Origin: Candidatus Acidiferrum typicum
GTDB taxonomy: Bacteria; Acidobacteriota; Terriglobia; Acidiferrales; UBA7541
Reading direction: 5' to 3'
Assembly: GCA_025463055.1 (NCBI GenBank)
Contig: JAOAPV010000037.1
Span: 1 to 64,000, forward strand
Length of the DNA: 64,000 nt
Below are positions 47,196 through 56,096 of the stretch, one piece after another. Position 1 is the stretch's first letter, and every line of letters starts with the position of its first letter. The position numbers were made by a program, and so were the translations under genes. The notes below the pieces were generated by a model. That model was not told where the DNA came from. It saw only the letters and a list, made by a program, of their open reading frames with translations, and searched no databases.

Positions 47196-48200
47196 GTGAC
47201 AAAAACATGCTTGCAGTGTGGCGCAGTATTGCCGTCCAGCGTACGCGCCTGCAATTTTTGTGATTCATCATTCTCCTCAAGCACGTATTGCTATGAGGAT
47301 TTCTCTGCCTCTCCCCCTCCGGAAACACTCGATCGGAAGGCTGCCTCGGCGAATCGGTCTATCGACTCGCCGGGCGATCCTTCGTCCATCCATGCGCAGG
47401 AAGATCAGGCTTCTGCCTGGCGCGGCGAAGTAAGCGTGCGCATGGAAGCGTATCGTGCGCGCAAGCGCCGGCGCCCGGCTCAAGCAAACCAATCGCAGCT
47501 CCCGTTTGAATACGATTCTGTGCCGTCCGCGCGTGCGGTGGCTCTCGACGAAACTCGCAGTCCTGCAGCCGACGATTTTTCCTTCACGATCGCAATCGGC
47601 CGCAACGCCCAAAGCCGCGAAAAATCAGACGGTCGCATGGAAATTGATGTCTCCGTTCCGCCGCCATCTCGCAACGACAATCCAGATCGCAATCACGACC
47701 CGGCCACGCCGCAAAAGGAGCTCACGGAAACCTACGGTCTCTATCCCGTGGCCTCGCTCGAAGAGCGACGCCTTGCGGCGGCCATCGACATCGCATGCCT
47801 CCTCTTCGCCTATGGCGGCTTCCTCGCCCTGTTCGGTTCACTCGGAGGGCAATTCACAGTCAGCAAGCTGAGCGCCGCGGTCTATGGCCTGACTTTCGCC
47901 ATCGTCTACTTGCAATATTTCGCCCTATTCACCGTCTTCGGCGGCACTACGCCAGGGATGATGTTCCGCGGTCTCCAAGTCGCCAGTTTCACCGGCGACC
48001 CACCCACACCGCGACAAATGCTGCTTCGCGCAGCCGGCTACATCCTTTCCGCCGGAACGTTTTTCCTCGGCTTCTTCTGGGCGTGGTGGGATGAGGACGC
48101 CCTCACCTGGCACGACCGCCTGTCAAAAACGTATCTAAGCGTCCTACAGACTCACGAGGATATCCACTCCTCAGCCGTAGCACATAGCCACAGCCGCTGA
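47196..48200 (+). CDS. Zinc-ribbon and RDD-family membrane protein
   Basis: The start is uncertain: the reading is open from 47085, but that N-terminus is a hydrophobic stretch, and GTG 47196 puts the zinc ribbon (CLQCG...CNFCD) at the N-terminus as in cytoplasmic-side homologues. A long, charged, low-complexity middle precedes the RDD domain, with LAAAIDIACLLFAYGGFLALF, GTTPGMMFRGLQVA and WHDRLSKTYL, which carries the conserved Arg and Asp residues and three helices. RDD proteins are linked to ion or small-molecule transport and have no firm substrate here. Confidence 0.75.
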   Translation: MTKTCLQCGAVLPSSVRACNFCDSSFSSSTYCYEDFSASPPPETLDRKAASANRSIDSPGDPSSIHAQEDQASAWRGEVSVRMEAYRARKRRRPAQANQSQLPFEYDSVPSARAVALDETRSPAADDFSFTIAIGRNAQSREKSDGRMEIDVSVPPPSRNDNPDRNHDPATPQKELTETYGLYPVASLEERRLAAAIDIACLLFAYGGFLALFGSLGGQFTVSKLSAAVYGLTFAIVYLQYFALFTVFGGTTPGMMFRGLQVASFTGDPPTPRQMLLRAAGYILSAGTFFLGFFWAWWDEDALTWHDRLSKTYLSVLQTHEDIHSSAVAHSHSR

Positions 48201-48286
48201 GCGGCTTCGCTGGACGAATCGGATGGGTGCCGCCTCGAGTCTTACCTAGAATCCCTGGCGAACCAAGTCTGCAAGAGCATGTGAGA

Positions 48287-48439
48287 TCATTCTTTCAATT
48301 TATGGTCGAAGCGGCCTTCCTGGCGAAGCATGAAGTATTTGGGTGCCTCAATCCAAGCGCGGAAAGCTGGCGAAAACCACCAAAGCAAAAGCAGACCGAA
48401 CACAATGGCTGAAATTACGATCACAATCAGATTGATCAT
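48287..48439 (-). CDS. CcoQ-like small subunit of the fused oxidase
   Basis: The ATG at 48439 overlaps the stop of the oxidase gene (ATGA). 50 residues: one membrane helix (LIVIVISAIVFGLLLLWWF) and a short charged tail (EAPKYFMLRQEGRFDHKLKE). Size, topology and place at the end of a cbb3-type operon fit CcoQ-like assembly or stability peptides; sequence similarity is low, so the name is functional analogy. The operon ends here. The longer reading to 48529 is a shadow of the oxidase gene. Confidence 0.65.
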   Translation of the reverse strand: MINLIVIVISAIVFGLLLLWWFSPAFRAWIEAPKYFMLRQEGRFDHKLKE

Positions 48440-51174
48440 TGTCCTGAGTTCTCCTGCGGCGGGCCATAAAGAGAGCGCACGAATTCGACTAAGGCGTGCC
48501 GCTGATCTGCGCTGAGTTGGCTCTGCCACGGCGCCATCGCTGTTCCCGGCACGCCATTTTCCAAAACTTCCCAGGCTCGTTCTTCTGTAGGCTTCTTCAG
48601 GTGGAAATTTGTTGGTGATGGTGCAAGAACACCCGCTGCCGGCCCGTTACCCGCTCCGGTGTCGCCGTGGCAACTGGCGCAGTAGGCTACAAACAGGGAT
48701 TTGGCCTGGCCCAGAGTCGTACTTTCTTGCGTGGATGGCGCAGCACTAGCAACGTGCAAGCTCTCGATGTAGGCCACAAGAGCGCGCAAATCCTCGGTGG
48801 GCAGCTGGCGCCAGGGCGGCATGGCAGACCCAGTGATTCCATTCCACAGCACACTGCTGAGTCGTTCGTCGGAGAAGCGGGCAGCAGTCAGGTTCGCCGG
48901 TTTCGGCAATAGACTCGCGGAAGCTCTGCCATCGCCCTTTCCGGCGGACCCATGACACGAAGCACAATTCGCGGCGAAAAGAGTACCGCCGCGGTTTACT
49001 TCTTCCTGCAAGTCGGCCGGATTTGACGCAGGATGCAGAACGGGTGCGCTGTCGCTGTATCCTCCCGTCATGGCAATCGGAACGGAGGGAGGAGTGGCTC
49101 TGGCGGAAGCCTCTTTTGGCATCGCCATATCCGCTGTCGCTGCATGGACGCTTGACGCCAACGGCTGTCGCTCAAAGCCGGACAATTGTCGAGCCCGCCC
49201 AAGAGATTGGAGATAGGCAAGCAGATCCAACCCTTCCTGCGTCGGCTGATTAGCGTTGCCTTTGAAAAGCCACGGATACGGAGGCATTACCGAATCGCGC
49301 ACGACGAACCGGGGATTGTAGAGATGAGTGAGTTGCCAGTCGCGGGGATGAAGGTTGAATTCGCGCGACAAATCCGGCCCGATGCGCCGCGTGCCCCAAA
49401 GCTGCGGATAATCATACTTGGTCTCCCATGCTTCGGTGGGCGCGCCGAAGCGGCGCACATCCGCCGCGAGAGACCGGACCTGCTGAGTGTGGCAGTAAGC
49501 GCATCCTTCGCGCCCATAAACGACTCTGCCTCTTTGTTCGGACGCGGTGAGCGTTGCCATGGTGACGGGAGCCACCCGCTTGATTTCATCTGCCAGTTCT
49601 TTTCCAGGGAGGATCGCAAGGACAAGAAACGACAGCGCGAAGAAACCCACACCTGCACCGAAGGCGATCACATGCGCATGGCTGAGCCAACCGGTCAAGC
49701 TGAACTCGTGTGAAGCCGCCGAGCCATCCTCGAATGCGGCCACGTCTTCGGAAGTCAGGCGCCTGGTCTCAGATATGGTGGCCTCTGACAACTTTGGCCC
49801 CGTAACGAGAGAGGTCCAGAAAAGAATAAAGCCCGCGAGAATGGGGAGCCCCGAGAGTGTACGCACCAGCCAGTAACTTCCGATCGCTCGGACAGAATCG
49901 ATCCATGGCGCGCTCGACTGCCAGACCTGAGCCTCTACCAAGCCCGCAATCGTGAGATCGGTGACCATCAACGTCAGGCCCACTGCAAGAAGCCAGAACG
50001 ACCAACTCATCATGCGCTCGTTGTAGCGCGTTCCAGGGATGCGTTGCCAGAGATGGGCGATGCCACCGAGCGCGCAGAAACTTGCAAAACCGATCATTGC
50101 CAAATGGGAGTGGCCGATCACCCAGTCGGTGAAATGAATGACGCGATTGACGGGCATCAATGCCTGTACCGAGCCCTGCAACCCCACCAAAAGATAGGAG
50201 ACGACACCAAACCAGACGAAGCGCAGCGGCACGTCCTTCGAAGTAGTTCCACTGCTCCCGCGTAGCGAGAGCAGAAGGTTGGTAACGACCAAAATCACGT
50301 CCATTCCGAGATAGGCCGAAGCAACGATGGCACCTTTCTGCGCGGCCATGGGGATTGCCGAATACACATAATGGTGAGTCCCATTTAGGGGATAAGTAAA
50401 GAAGAGCACCCAGAAGCCCACCATCGATAGGAAATGACTGTAGATCGGACGGCGCGTGGTGGCGGGAATAACGTAGTAAGCCATAGCAAGGGCAAAAGGC
50501 GTTACGAAGAGACCCACCGCATCGTGAATCCAGAGTCCGCTGAACGCCGCGCCCCGCGCCCCGGGAACGAGCTCCGGCACAAAATTCCCGACAGGGTAGG
50601 CAAGCATCGTGAAGATAATGCCGCCAATGATGTACCAAGCACTGACGTAGAGGTCCGAGAGCCGAGCTTTAAGGAATGGCAGGACAAACTCGAAGACCAT
50701 CAAAATGAAGGCAAGGACCACGAAAGCGTCTACGACAAGCGGAAACTCCGCCCACTCCAATGGCTGGCTGAAACCGGCGGCAACCAGTACCCAGCCGGGA
50801 AGGACTACCGCAAAATTCCAGATGCAGAAAAGGAACCATCCCAGTTTGCGGCTCAAGACCGGCCGATTGGCGAGGCGTGGCACCGCGTAATAAAGGAAGG
50901 CCAGGAACGCGTTGCCCAGCCATCCGAAGAATATGCCCTGCGTATGGTTGTAGCGAAGCCTGCCCCAGGTAAGCCATCCATGGCCTCCCAGAAATTCGGG
51001 AAAGGTGAACTTTGTGGCCACCAGAATACCGAATAGGACGGAGCACACTAAGGTGACGAGGGACGCAAAGACGTGCGCACGGATCAGGCCATATTCAACC
51101 GATGGAAGCGCATCCGAACTCTGGGAATCTCGTCGCTCACTTGGATAGGCGGCAATTTCTCCGGGATTTCTCAT
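48436..51174 (-). CDS. Fused CcoN-CcoO-(cytochrome c)2 cbb3-type oxidase
   Basis: 912 residues in one frame. Residues ~25-460 are CcoN with His77 (heme b), His217, His267, His268 (CuB), Tyr261 six residues before His267 as in the cross-linked Tyr of cbb3 oxidases, and His355/His357 (heme b3/b). Spacings match the P. stutzeri enzyme (50 and 87 residues). Residues ~500-660 are CcoO with CAYCH (558-562) and MPPYPW. Then come two CcoP-like cytochrome c domains with CASCH (737-741) and CASCH (832-836). Normally these are three genes. It reduces O2 in the inner membrane. The start overlaps the previous gene (ATGA). Confidence 0.93.
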   Translation of the reverse strand: MRNPGEIAAYPSERRDSQSSDALPSVEYGLIRAHVFASLVTLVCSVLFGILVATKFTFPEFLGGHGWLTWGRLRYNHTQGIFFGWLGNAFLAFLYYAVPRLANRPVLSRKLGWFLFCIWNFAVVLPGWVLVAAGFSQPLEWAEFPLVVDAFVVLAFILMVFEFVLPFLKARLSDLYVSAWYIIGGIIFTMLAYPVGNFVPELVPGARGAAFSGLWIHDAVGLFVTPFALAMAYYVIPATTRRPIYSHFLSMVGFWVLFFTYPLNGTHHYVYSAIPMAAQKGAIVASAYLGMDVILVVTNLLLSLRGSSGTTSKDVPLRFVWFGVVSYLLVGLQGSVQALMPVNRVIHFTDWVIGHSHLAMIGFASFCALGGIAHLWQRIPGTRYNERMMSWSFWLLAVGLTLMVTDLTIAGLVEAQVWQSSAPWIDSVRAIGSYWLVRTLSGLPILAGFILFWTSLVTGPKLSEATISETRRLTSEDVAAFEDGSAASHEFSLTGWLSHAHVIAFGAGVGFFALSFLVLAILPGKELADEIKRVAPVTMATLTASEQRGRVVYGREGCAYCHTQQVRSLAADVRRFGAPTEAWETKYDYPQLWGTRRIGPDLSREFNLHPRDWQLTHLYNPRFVVRDSVMPPYPWLFKGNANQPTQEGLDLLAYLQSLGRARQLSGFERQPLASSVHAATADMAMPKEASARATPPSVPIAMTGGYSDSAPVLHPASNPADLQEEVNRGGTLFAANCASCHGSAGKGDGRASASLLPKPANLTAARFSDERLSSVLWNGITGSAMPPWRQLPTEDLRALVAYIESLHVASAAPSTQESTTLGQAKSLFVAYCASCHGDTGAGNGPAAGVLAPSPTNFHLKKPTEERAWEVLENGVPGTAMAPWQSQLSADQRHALVEFVRSLYGPPQENSGQ

Positions 51175-51680
51175 TTACCTACACCTTCGCCGGGTTTCTT
51201 GTCTCGATCGAAACTGTTCAGAATCCAACTCGCAAGGGCGATCCGGTCATCAAGCGACAGCTCAGACTCCGAGGGGCCCGGAGCAAAATTGCCCCATCCT
51301 GGCCGCGGATGTGTCACTGCTGTGGCTAATCGAGAGCGCAAATCAGGGCCGTCGGCCGAGGTAGAAACTTCACGGCGATAGAACGTCACAATTTCCTTAT
51401 AACTGGGCCCACTGGAGCGTGTGGCCATTTTGTGACAACCCGCGCATTGCCTCTGTGAAATTTGGGAGCCGCGATCAAGCGATGCACTCTCTTCCTGCGT
51501 GACCCGAGGAAGAACCGTGCCCCCGGCGGCAACCGGTTCGCGCTGCGGTTCCCCAAACAGACGGCGATGGCCGCGTGTTCCCCACCAAGCGAGTAGCGTA
51601 CCCACAAGCAGTACGGAAGCCAGCAGGAGTGTCAGCTGCCGTGACCGCGAATGATGCTCGCCTCCGACTCTATTCGCCAT
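51171..51680 (-). CDS. Membrane-anchored cytochrome c
   Basis: 169 residues: N-terminal helix (LTLLLASVLLVGTLLAWW, ~17-34) and one class I cytochrome c domain with CAGCH (residues 79-83). It overlaps the sorB-like gene by 11 bases and the oxidase gene by four. As the carrier placed between a cytochrome-bearing sulfite dehydrogenase and an oxidase, it probably shuttles electrons to the CcoP-like hemes; that path is inferred from gene order. Confidence 0.87.
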   Translation of the reverse strand: MANRVGGEHHSRSRQLTLLLASVLLVGTLLAWWGTRGHRRLFGEPQREPVAAGGTVLPRVTQEESASLDRGSQISQRQCAGCHKMATRSSGPSYKEIVTFYRREVSTSADGPDLRSRLATAVTHPRPGWGNFAPGPSESELSLDDRIALASWILNSFDRDKKPGEGVGK

Positions 51681-52101
51681 ATGTGCCTTTAGGAGCTTGA
51701 CCAGAGTCAGGCTTTCCGTTGATAGAAACCAGGTAGTCCGTAATTCTCAGCACCTGCTCATCGGAAATATGCGCGCCGTAGACATCTTTCATTTTGTTGA
51801 CTTCGCTCAACCACGTAGTCCGGGAAAATCGCGGCTGCATCGTGATGTATCGTGTTGAGTGGCAAACGACGCACGCGGTCGCAAATTCATCACGGCCAGG
51901 ACCCGGAGGAAGCAGCGGCTCGTAATGCGGCATCACGATGGTGTGAACCGGGTTGTCCGGCTTTGAATCAAGCATCGATTCCGTTTTTCCGTTTGCGCTA
52001 CCATGCGCTGATTCCTTAGAGATGTTTGACGAATGTCCACAGCCGGCGGCCAATGCCGCAAGCCCCAGCGAGAGAAACACATTCTTTATTCTTGGGGCCA
52101 T
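51670..52101 (-). CDS. sorB: Lipoprotein cytochrome c, SorB-like
   Basis: 143 residues with a lipobox LAAGC (Cys21) and a single heme motif CVVCH (77-81). A C-terminal region MKDVYGAHISDEQVLRITDYL follows, like the cytochrome subunit of SorAB sulfite dehydrogenase. It should sit on the periplasmic face and accept electrons from the molybdenum subunit, whose stop is six bases upstream. The next gene overlaps its end by 11 bases. Confidence 0.83.
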   Translation of the reverse strand: MAPRIKNVFLSLGLAALAAGCGHSSNISKESAHGSANGKTESMLDSKPDNPVHTIVMPHYEPLLPPGPGRDEFATACVVCHSTRYITMQPRFSRTTWLSEVNKMKDVYGAHISDEQVLRITDYLVSINGKPDSGQAPKGTYGE

Positions 52102-52107
52102 GCGTTG

Positions 52108-53298
52108 TTACCCCACCTTTACTTCCACTTGCGAGATCACATTCCACATAAAACCACTACGGTTCCACTGTTCCTTGCTCTGCGTGTCTCCCACCCCATT
52201 TGTCGCGCGAGCCATCAGTCGGTATGGTCCGCGATTTCTTGGTGTCCAGGACGCCCGCCAGCGTCGCCACGAATACTTTCCGAGTTCCGGGTCCAGTCGG
52301 GCATCCGCCCAAGTGGTCCCGCCGTCCGTCGACACCTCCACTCGTCGAATCCCGTAACCGGAGTCGAAAGCAATACCTTCCATTTCAGCGGGCATTCCGG
52401 GACGCAAGGTCTGATCGGGTTCGGGACGAACAAATATGGAACGCACGTTGAATCGATTGATGGGAACTGTGTCCTTCGCCAAATCCTTTGGAGACTCGGT
52501 GCCATTCGGTCCGCTGGGGATGCGATACGCTTTGTCCGTCCAGAAATTGCTGAATGCCTGAGGCAACACGGTGATATCGCTGAGAGCTTTCACCCAATAC
52601 GTTCCATACCAACCAGGCACGACGAGGCGCAGGGGGAAGCCGTTCACCATGGGCAACGAATGGTCATTCATCGCGTAGGCGATCATCACCTCTCCATCTC
52701 GTGCGTGATCAATCGAAAGGGCCTTCACGAAGTCAGCCACAGAAGGCAGTGGCGGCGCGTCAAGCCCATTGAATGAAACATCCACGGCGCCTGACTTCAC
52801 TTGGGCACGATCCAAAATCGACTTCACGGAAACGCCGGTCCATTTGGCGTTGCCGACTGCGCCATGCTTCCACTGGCCGCCGGGAACGCGGGGCTCGAAG
52901 AAACTGCGAGAATTGCCGGAACATTGATTGACGGCGATGATGGAGATTGGCTCGAACCGCGATCGAAGTTCGTCCACGCTTAGCTGTAAAGGCTGCCGGA
53001 CGTGACCGCTGACATTGAGCCGAAATGTTCGAAGGTCCACGGAAGTCGGGATCCCTTCGAGGTGCCACCGAACGAAGAAAGCTTCGTTCGGCGTGAGGTC
53101 CTGCCGAAAATAGTGGATCGGTGTTTCCAGCTGTGGCGGCCGGTCGGTAAGCAAGATCATCTCTGTTTTCTCTGGAAATCGAACGAGGTTAGCCGGACTC
53201 GACAGAGTGCCCACTACAGAATTGATTCGATTACAGGAGGCCGTCAGCGCCGTAGCACCGGTAGCGCCAATGACCCGTAAAAATTTCCGTCGGTTCAT
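52108..53298 (-). CDS. sorA: Molybdenum sulfite dehydrogenase subunit, SorA-like (Tat-exported)
   Basis: 396 residues. The Tat motif MNRRKFLRVIG leads to a lipobox-like TASC. The sulfite-oxidase fold has the Mo-coordinating Cys126 in NQCSGNSRSFFEPRVPGGQW, nearly identical in pattern to SorA, and residues ~300-396 are the Mo-co dimerisation domain (RRVEVSTDGGTTWADA). Length and the dimer domain argue against MsrP (YedY). It should oxidise sulfite to sulfate in the periplasm and pass electrons to the cytochrome encoded next. First gene of the operon, with 227 bp upstream; no clear promoter seen. YedY-like reductase is the alternative. Confidence 0.88.
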   Translation of the reverse strand: MNRRKFLRVIGATGATALTASCNRINSVVGTLSSPANLVRFPEKTEMILLTDRPPQLETPIHYFRQDLTPNEAFFVRWHLEGIPTSVDLRTFRLNVSGHVRQPLQLSVDELRSRFEPISIIAVNQCSGNSRSFFEPRVPGGQWKHGAVGNAKWTGVSVKSILDRAQVKSGAVDVSFNGLDAPPLPSVADFVKALSIDHARDGEVMIAYAMNDHSLPMVNGFPLRLVVPGWYGTYWVKALSDITVLPQAFSNFWTDKAYRIPSGPNGTESPKDLAKDTVPINRFNVRSIFVRPEPDQTLRPGMPAEMEGIAFDSGYGIRRVEVSTDGGTTWADARLDPELGKYSWRRWRASWTPRNRGPYRLMARATNGVGDTQSKEQWNRSGFMWNVISQVEVKVG

Positions 53299-53525
53299 TA
53301 AGTAACCTGTTGTGCATTGGCGATGCCAATCCTGTTTGCGACCGGCGTTGGGATAAGGTGCTTAGATATAATCAGATAGGCGGCGGTGGCGAGCCCGCGA
53401 GGATGGTCGGGTGTCCTTGGCTTGAACACTTGTGTCGCACTGCTTGACACCTGCGGGTGCCCACGAGAGTTCGATCTTCATACCTCACCGCGCATCGGCG
53501 AGCGTTCTCCTCCCGCTCGGGGCGC

Positions 53526-54908
53526 TTAAACTCCGCGTGCGCGCGCGATTCGCACCATTGCTTCAAGACTGCGATCCACATCGGCTTCCGTCGTTGCCCA
53601 TGACGAGACGCTAATTCGCATCGCCGTCCTTCCCTTCCACTCCGTACCACCGCACCAGCATGTCCCATCCTCCTGGATGCGGCTTATGACTTCGCGCGTG
53701 ATCGCATCATCCCCGAACGACACCAGCACCTGATTAATCACGACCTCATTCAATATCTGAAATCCTGCCGCCAGCAGACCTCTCTCGAACTTCTTCGCCA
53801 GCAAGCAAGTTCGCTCGATCAACTCACATAGTCCTGATCGCCCCAGAGATTTCAGCCCGGCCCACAGCTCCACTCCCCGCGCTCGGCGTGACGCCTCGGG
53901 AGTATGGTGCATCGGTTCGCGGCGCGTGCCCGGCGCGAGGTAAGCTGCACTCAGAGTCATGGCCGCTCGCAATGCCGAGCCATCTCGCACCAGCACAATC
54001 CCGCTGTCATAGTTCACGTTCGGCCATTTGTGCGCGTCGGTCGCCCAGGAATCGGCCAACTCGAAACCATCCGTGAGATGCCTGTAACGCGGCGAAACGC
54101 CTGCCCAGAGACCAAACGCCCCATCAACGTGCACCCATGCGCCTTGCTCCTGCGCGCGCCTGCAGATTTCCGCGGCCGGATCAAACGAGCCAGAGTTCAC
54201 ATTTCCCGCCTGAATGCACACAATCGCGCGCTCGCTCAATTTCGGCAGCTTGTCCGCCCGCATTCGCCCCTGCCCGTCCGATTCGACGCTTGTGACCCGC
54301 CGCTTCCCAAATCCCGCCAGGCTTAATGCCTTCAGAGCTGAGGCATGCACTTCCGCGCCTACGACGACTTGGATCGGAGGCGCGCCAAACATTCCGTCTT
54401 CCGCCACGTCCCATCCGGCCTTTTTCAGCAATGCGTACCGCGCTGCCGCCAGGGCCGTAAAATTCGCGGCCGTCGCGCAGGTAACCAGCCCGCCTTCACA
54501 ATCTGCCGGCAAGTTGAGCGCTTCGCAGATCCATCGCAGAACGACGTCCTCGAGTTCCGCTGCAATCGGCGACATTGCCCGCAGCGCGGCGTTCTGGTCC
54601 CACGCCCCCGCGAGCCAATTCGCGCCCATCGCCGCCGGCAAAACTCCGCCAATCACGTACCCGAAGTATCTGCCTCCTGTAGTCGCGACCGTCGCTGGCG
54701 AACCAAACTCGTCTAGCATCGCAATCACGCTCTCCGCGTCGCTCGGGCCTTCCGGAAATGTCTCCCGAAACTTCTCTAGCGCCTGAAGGTCGGGTGCCCC
54801 CGGTGCCACCCTGCGCTGCCGAACTCCATTTGCGTACTTGATGGCCCGCTCGGCAGCCAAGCTGAGAACTTCCCTGCCGGTTGACGCCGTCTCGTTTTTC
54901 GTTGCCAT
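53526..54908 (-). CDS. PLP-dependent amino acid decarboxylase (group II)
   Basis: 460 residues, typical of the aromatic-L-amino-acid/glutamate decarboxylase-like group. Motifs are GRYFGYVIGGVLPAAMGANWL, GGLVTCATAANFTALAAAR, HASALKALSLAGFG and the Schiff-base Lys in DSWATDAHKWPNVNYDSG. It would remove CO2 from an amino acid using pyridoxal phosphate; the substrate is not predictable. Cytoplasmic. Its promoter must lie in the 421-bp region upstream, which also holds an oppositely directed consensus promoter. Confidence 0.9.
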   Translation of the reverse strand: MATKNETASTGREVLSLAAERAIKYANGVRQRRVAPGAPDLQALEKFRETFPEGPSDAESVIAMLDEFGSPATVATTGGRYFGYVIGGVLPAAMGANWLAGAWDQNAALRAMSPIAAELEDVVLRWICEALNLPADCEGGLVTCATAANFTALAAARYALLKKAGWDVAEDGMFGAPPIQVVVGAEVHASALKALSLAGFGKRRVTSVESDGQGRMRADKLPKLSERAIVCIQAGNVNSGSFDPAAEICRRAQEQGAWVHVDGAFGLWAGVSPRYRHLTDGFELADSWATDAHKWPNVNYDSGIVLVRDGSALRAAMTLSAAYLAPGTRREPMHHTPEASRRARGVELWAGLKSLGRSGLCELIERTCLLAKKFERGLLAAGFQILNEVVINQVLVSFGDDAITREVISRIQEDGTCWCGGTEWKGRTAMRISVSSWATTEADVDRSLEAMVRIARARGV

Positions 54909-54952
54909 ATGTCTCTTTTCTTCAGCGGTTTACAAGTTCTATATATTTACTA

Positions 54953-54980
54953 TTGACAAATTCTGCGTGTCTGTTACAAT
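54953..54980 (+). promoter_or_regulatory. Consensus promoter pointing into a gene-free region
   Basis: TTGACA (54953-54958) and TACAAT (54975-54980) are 16 bp apart, start point near 54987. No ORF follows on this strand for more than 340 bp (to the ABC ATPase end at 55330, which is antisense). A small RNA or long antisense leader is possible; the region 54909-55329 otherwise holds only short repeats. Confidence 0.5.
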
Positions 54981-55124
54981 GCGTCTCGTAAAGTCTTGCG
55001 TCCTGCCGCTGTTTCTTCCCCTAATTTTTCACGGTCTGTAGAACATAAGTGCTTTGTTTTCCGCACTTGTGAGCCAATACCGTGTTTTGCCGGTTTTTAC
55101 CCGAAATAGTCGACCCGCAACTCC

Positions 55125-55184
55125 CTTTAGAATGAACACTTGTGAGACGGTGCCCCTCCAAGCTCTTTAGAATCCGCACTTACA
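55125..55184. repeat. Direct repeat CTTTAGAAT...CACTT, 40 bp apart
   Basis: CTTTAGAATGAACACTTGTG (55125-55144) and CTTTAGAATCCGCACTTACA (55165-55184) share the first nine bases and CACTT at the same phase. A partial third copy, CCGCACTTGTGAG, is at 55061-55073. The pattern could be regulator binding sites or part of a structured transcript from the promoter at 54953. Confidence 0.45.
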
Positions 55185-55329
55185 AAAAGGGGGGAGGGGG
55201 GCCCCCGGCCTCGGACCGCCAAACAAAGCTACGCCCCGCTATTTCCAAGGCAAGAGCCGAATTGTCCGCTATTCACAAATTAATTAGGAGTAGGTTAAAA
55301 TCGGGAGGAACGCAACATCTACCGGCGCG

Positions 55330-56070
55330 TCACTTCTTGACCGCTTGATCCGACGCGATCTTCCCGTCGCGGATGAAGATGATGCGGTGCGCATGCTGCG
55401 CAATATCATTCTCGTGGGTAACCAAAATTATCGTATTCCCCTGCTGATAGAGATTCTCGAAGAGCGCCATGATCTCATCGCCGGTTTTTGAATCCAGGTT
55501 TCCAGTAGGCTCGTCCGCCAACACAATCGATGGTGAATTAACCAGCGCTCGCGCGATCGCCACGCGTTGCCGCTGTCCTCCCGATAGCTCATTGGGCTTG
55601 TGATTCATCCGATCGACCAAGTCCACGCGCTCGAGTGCCTTCTTTGCGCGCTCCAGCCGCTCTTCCGAAGGAGTGCCGTTGTATATCAGCGGCAGCTCTA
55701 CGTTGTGCAGCGCCGTCGCGCGCGGCAGCAGGTTAAATGTCTGAAACACAAATCCAATCTCTTTGTTCCGGATGTACGCCAGCTCATCATCATCCAGATC
55801 GCTCACCAGCCGCCCTGCCAACCAATACTTCCCGGAACTCGGCGAATCCAGGCACCCGATCAGGTTCATCAGCGTTGATTTGCCGGAACCCGAAGGCCCC
55901 ATGATCGCCACGTACTCGCCTTTGCGAATCTCCACGTCGATGCCGCGCAGCGCGTGCACCTGCTCCGCTCCCATTTCGTAGACTTTGGCAAGCTCTTCCG
56001 TCTTGATCACAATTCCAGAGCTGACCAAATCCTCGCGATAGGAATCCGTCGATGTCGTCTCCACCGGCAT
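55330..56070 (-). CDS. ABC transporter ATPase, MacB/LolD type
   Basis: 246 residues with Walker [10 protein letters not shown], the signature [15 protein letters not shown], Walker B SIVLADEP and the H-loop VTHEND. The Q-loop region [21 protein letters not shown] is of the MacB/LolD/FtsE class, which works with FtsX-like permeases. An adaptor gene lies 26 bp upstream on the same strand. No permease gene follows in the 420 bp to the next gene, so the transporter is incomplete in this window. Confidence 0.93.
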   Translation of the reverse strand: MPVETTSTDSYREDLVSSGIVIKTEELAKVYEMGAEQVHALRGIDVEIRKGEYVAIMGPSGSGKSTLMNLIGCLDSPSSGKYWLAGRLVSDLDDDELAYIRNKEIGFVFQTFNLLPRATALHNVELPLIYNGTPSEERLERAKKALERVDLVDRMNHKPNELSGGQRQRVAIARALVNSPSIVLADEPTGNLDSKTGDEIMALFENLYQQGNTIILVTHENDIAQHAHRIIFIRDGKIASDQAVKK

Positions 56071-56096
56071 GCGTTTATCCTCGGTCCTTCACCAGC

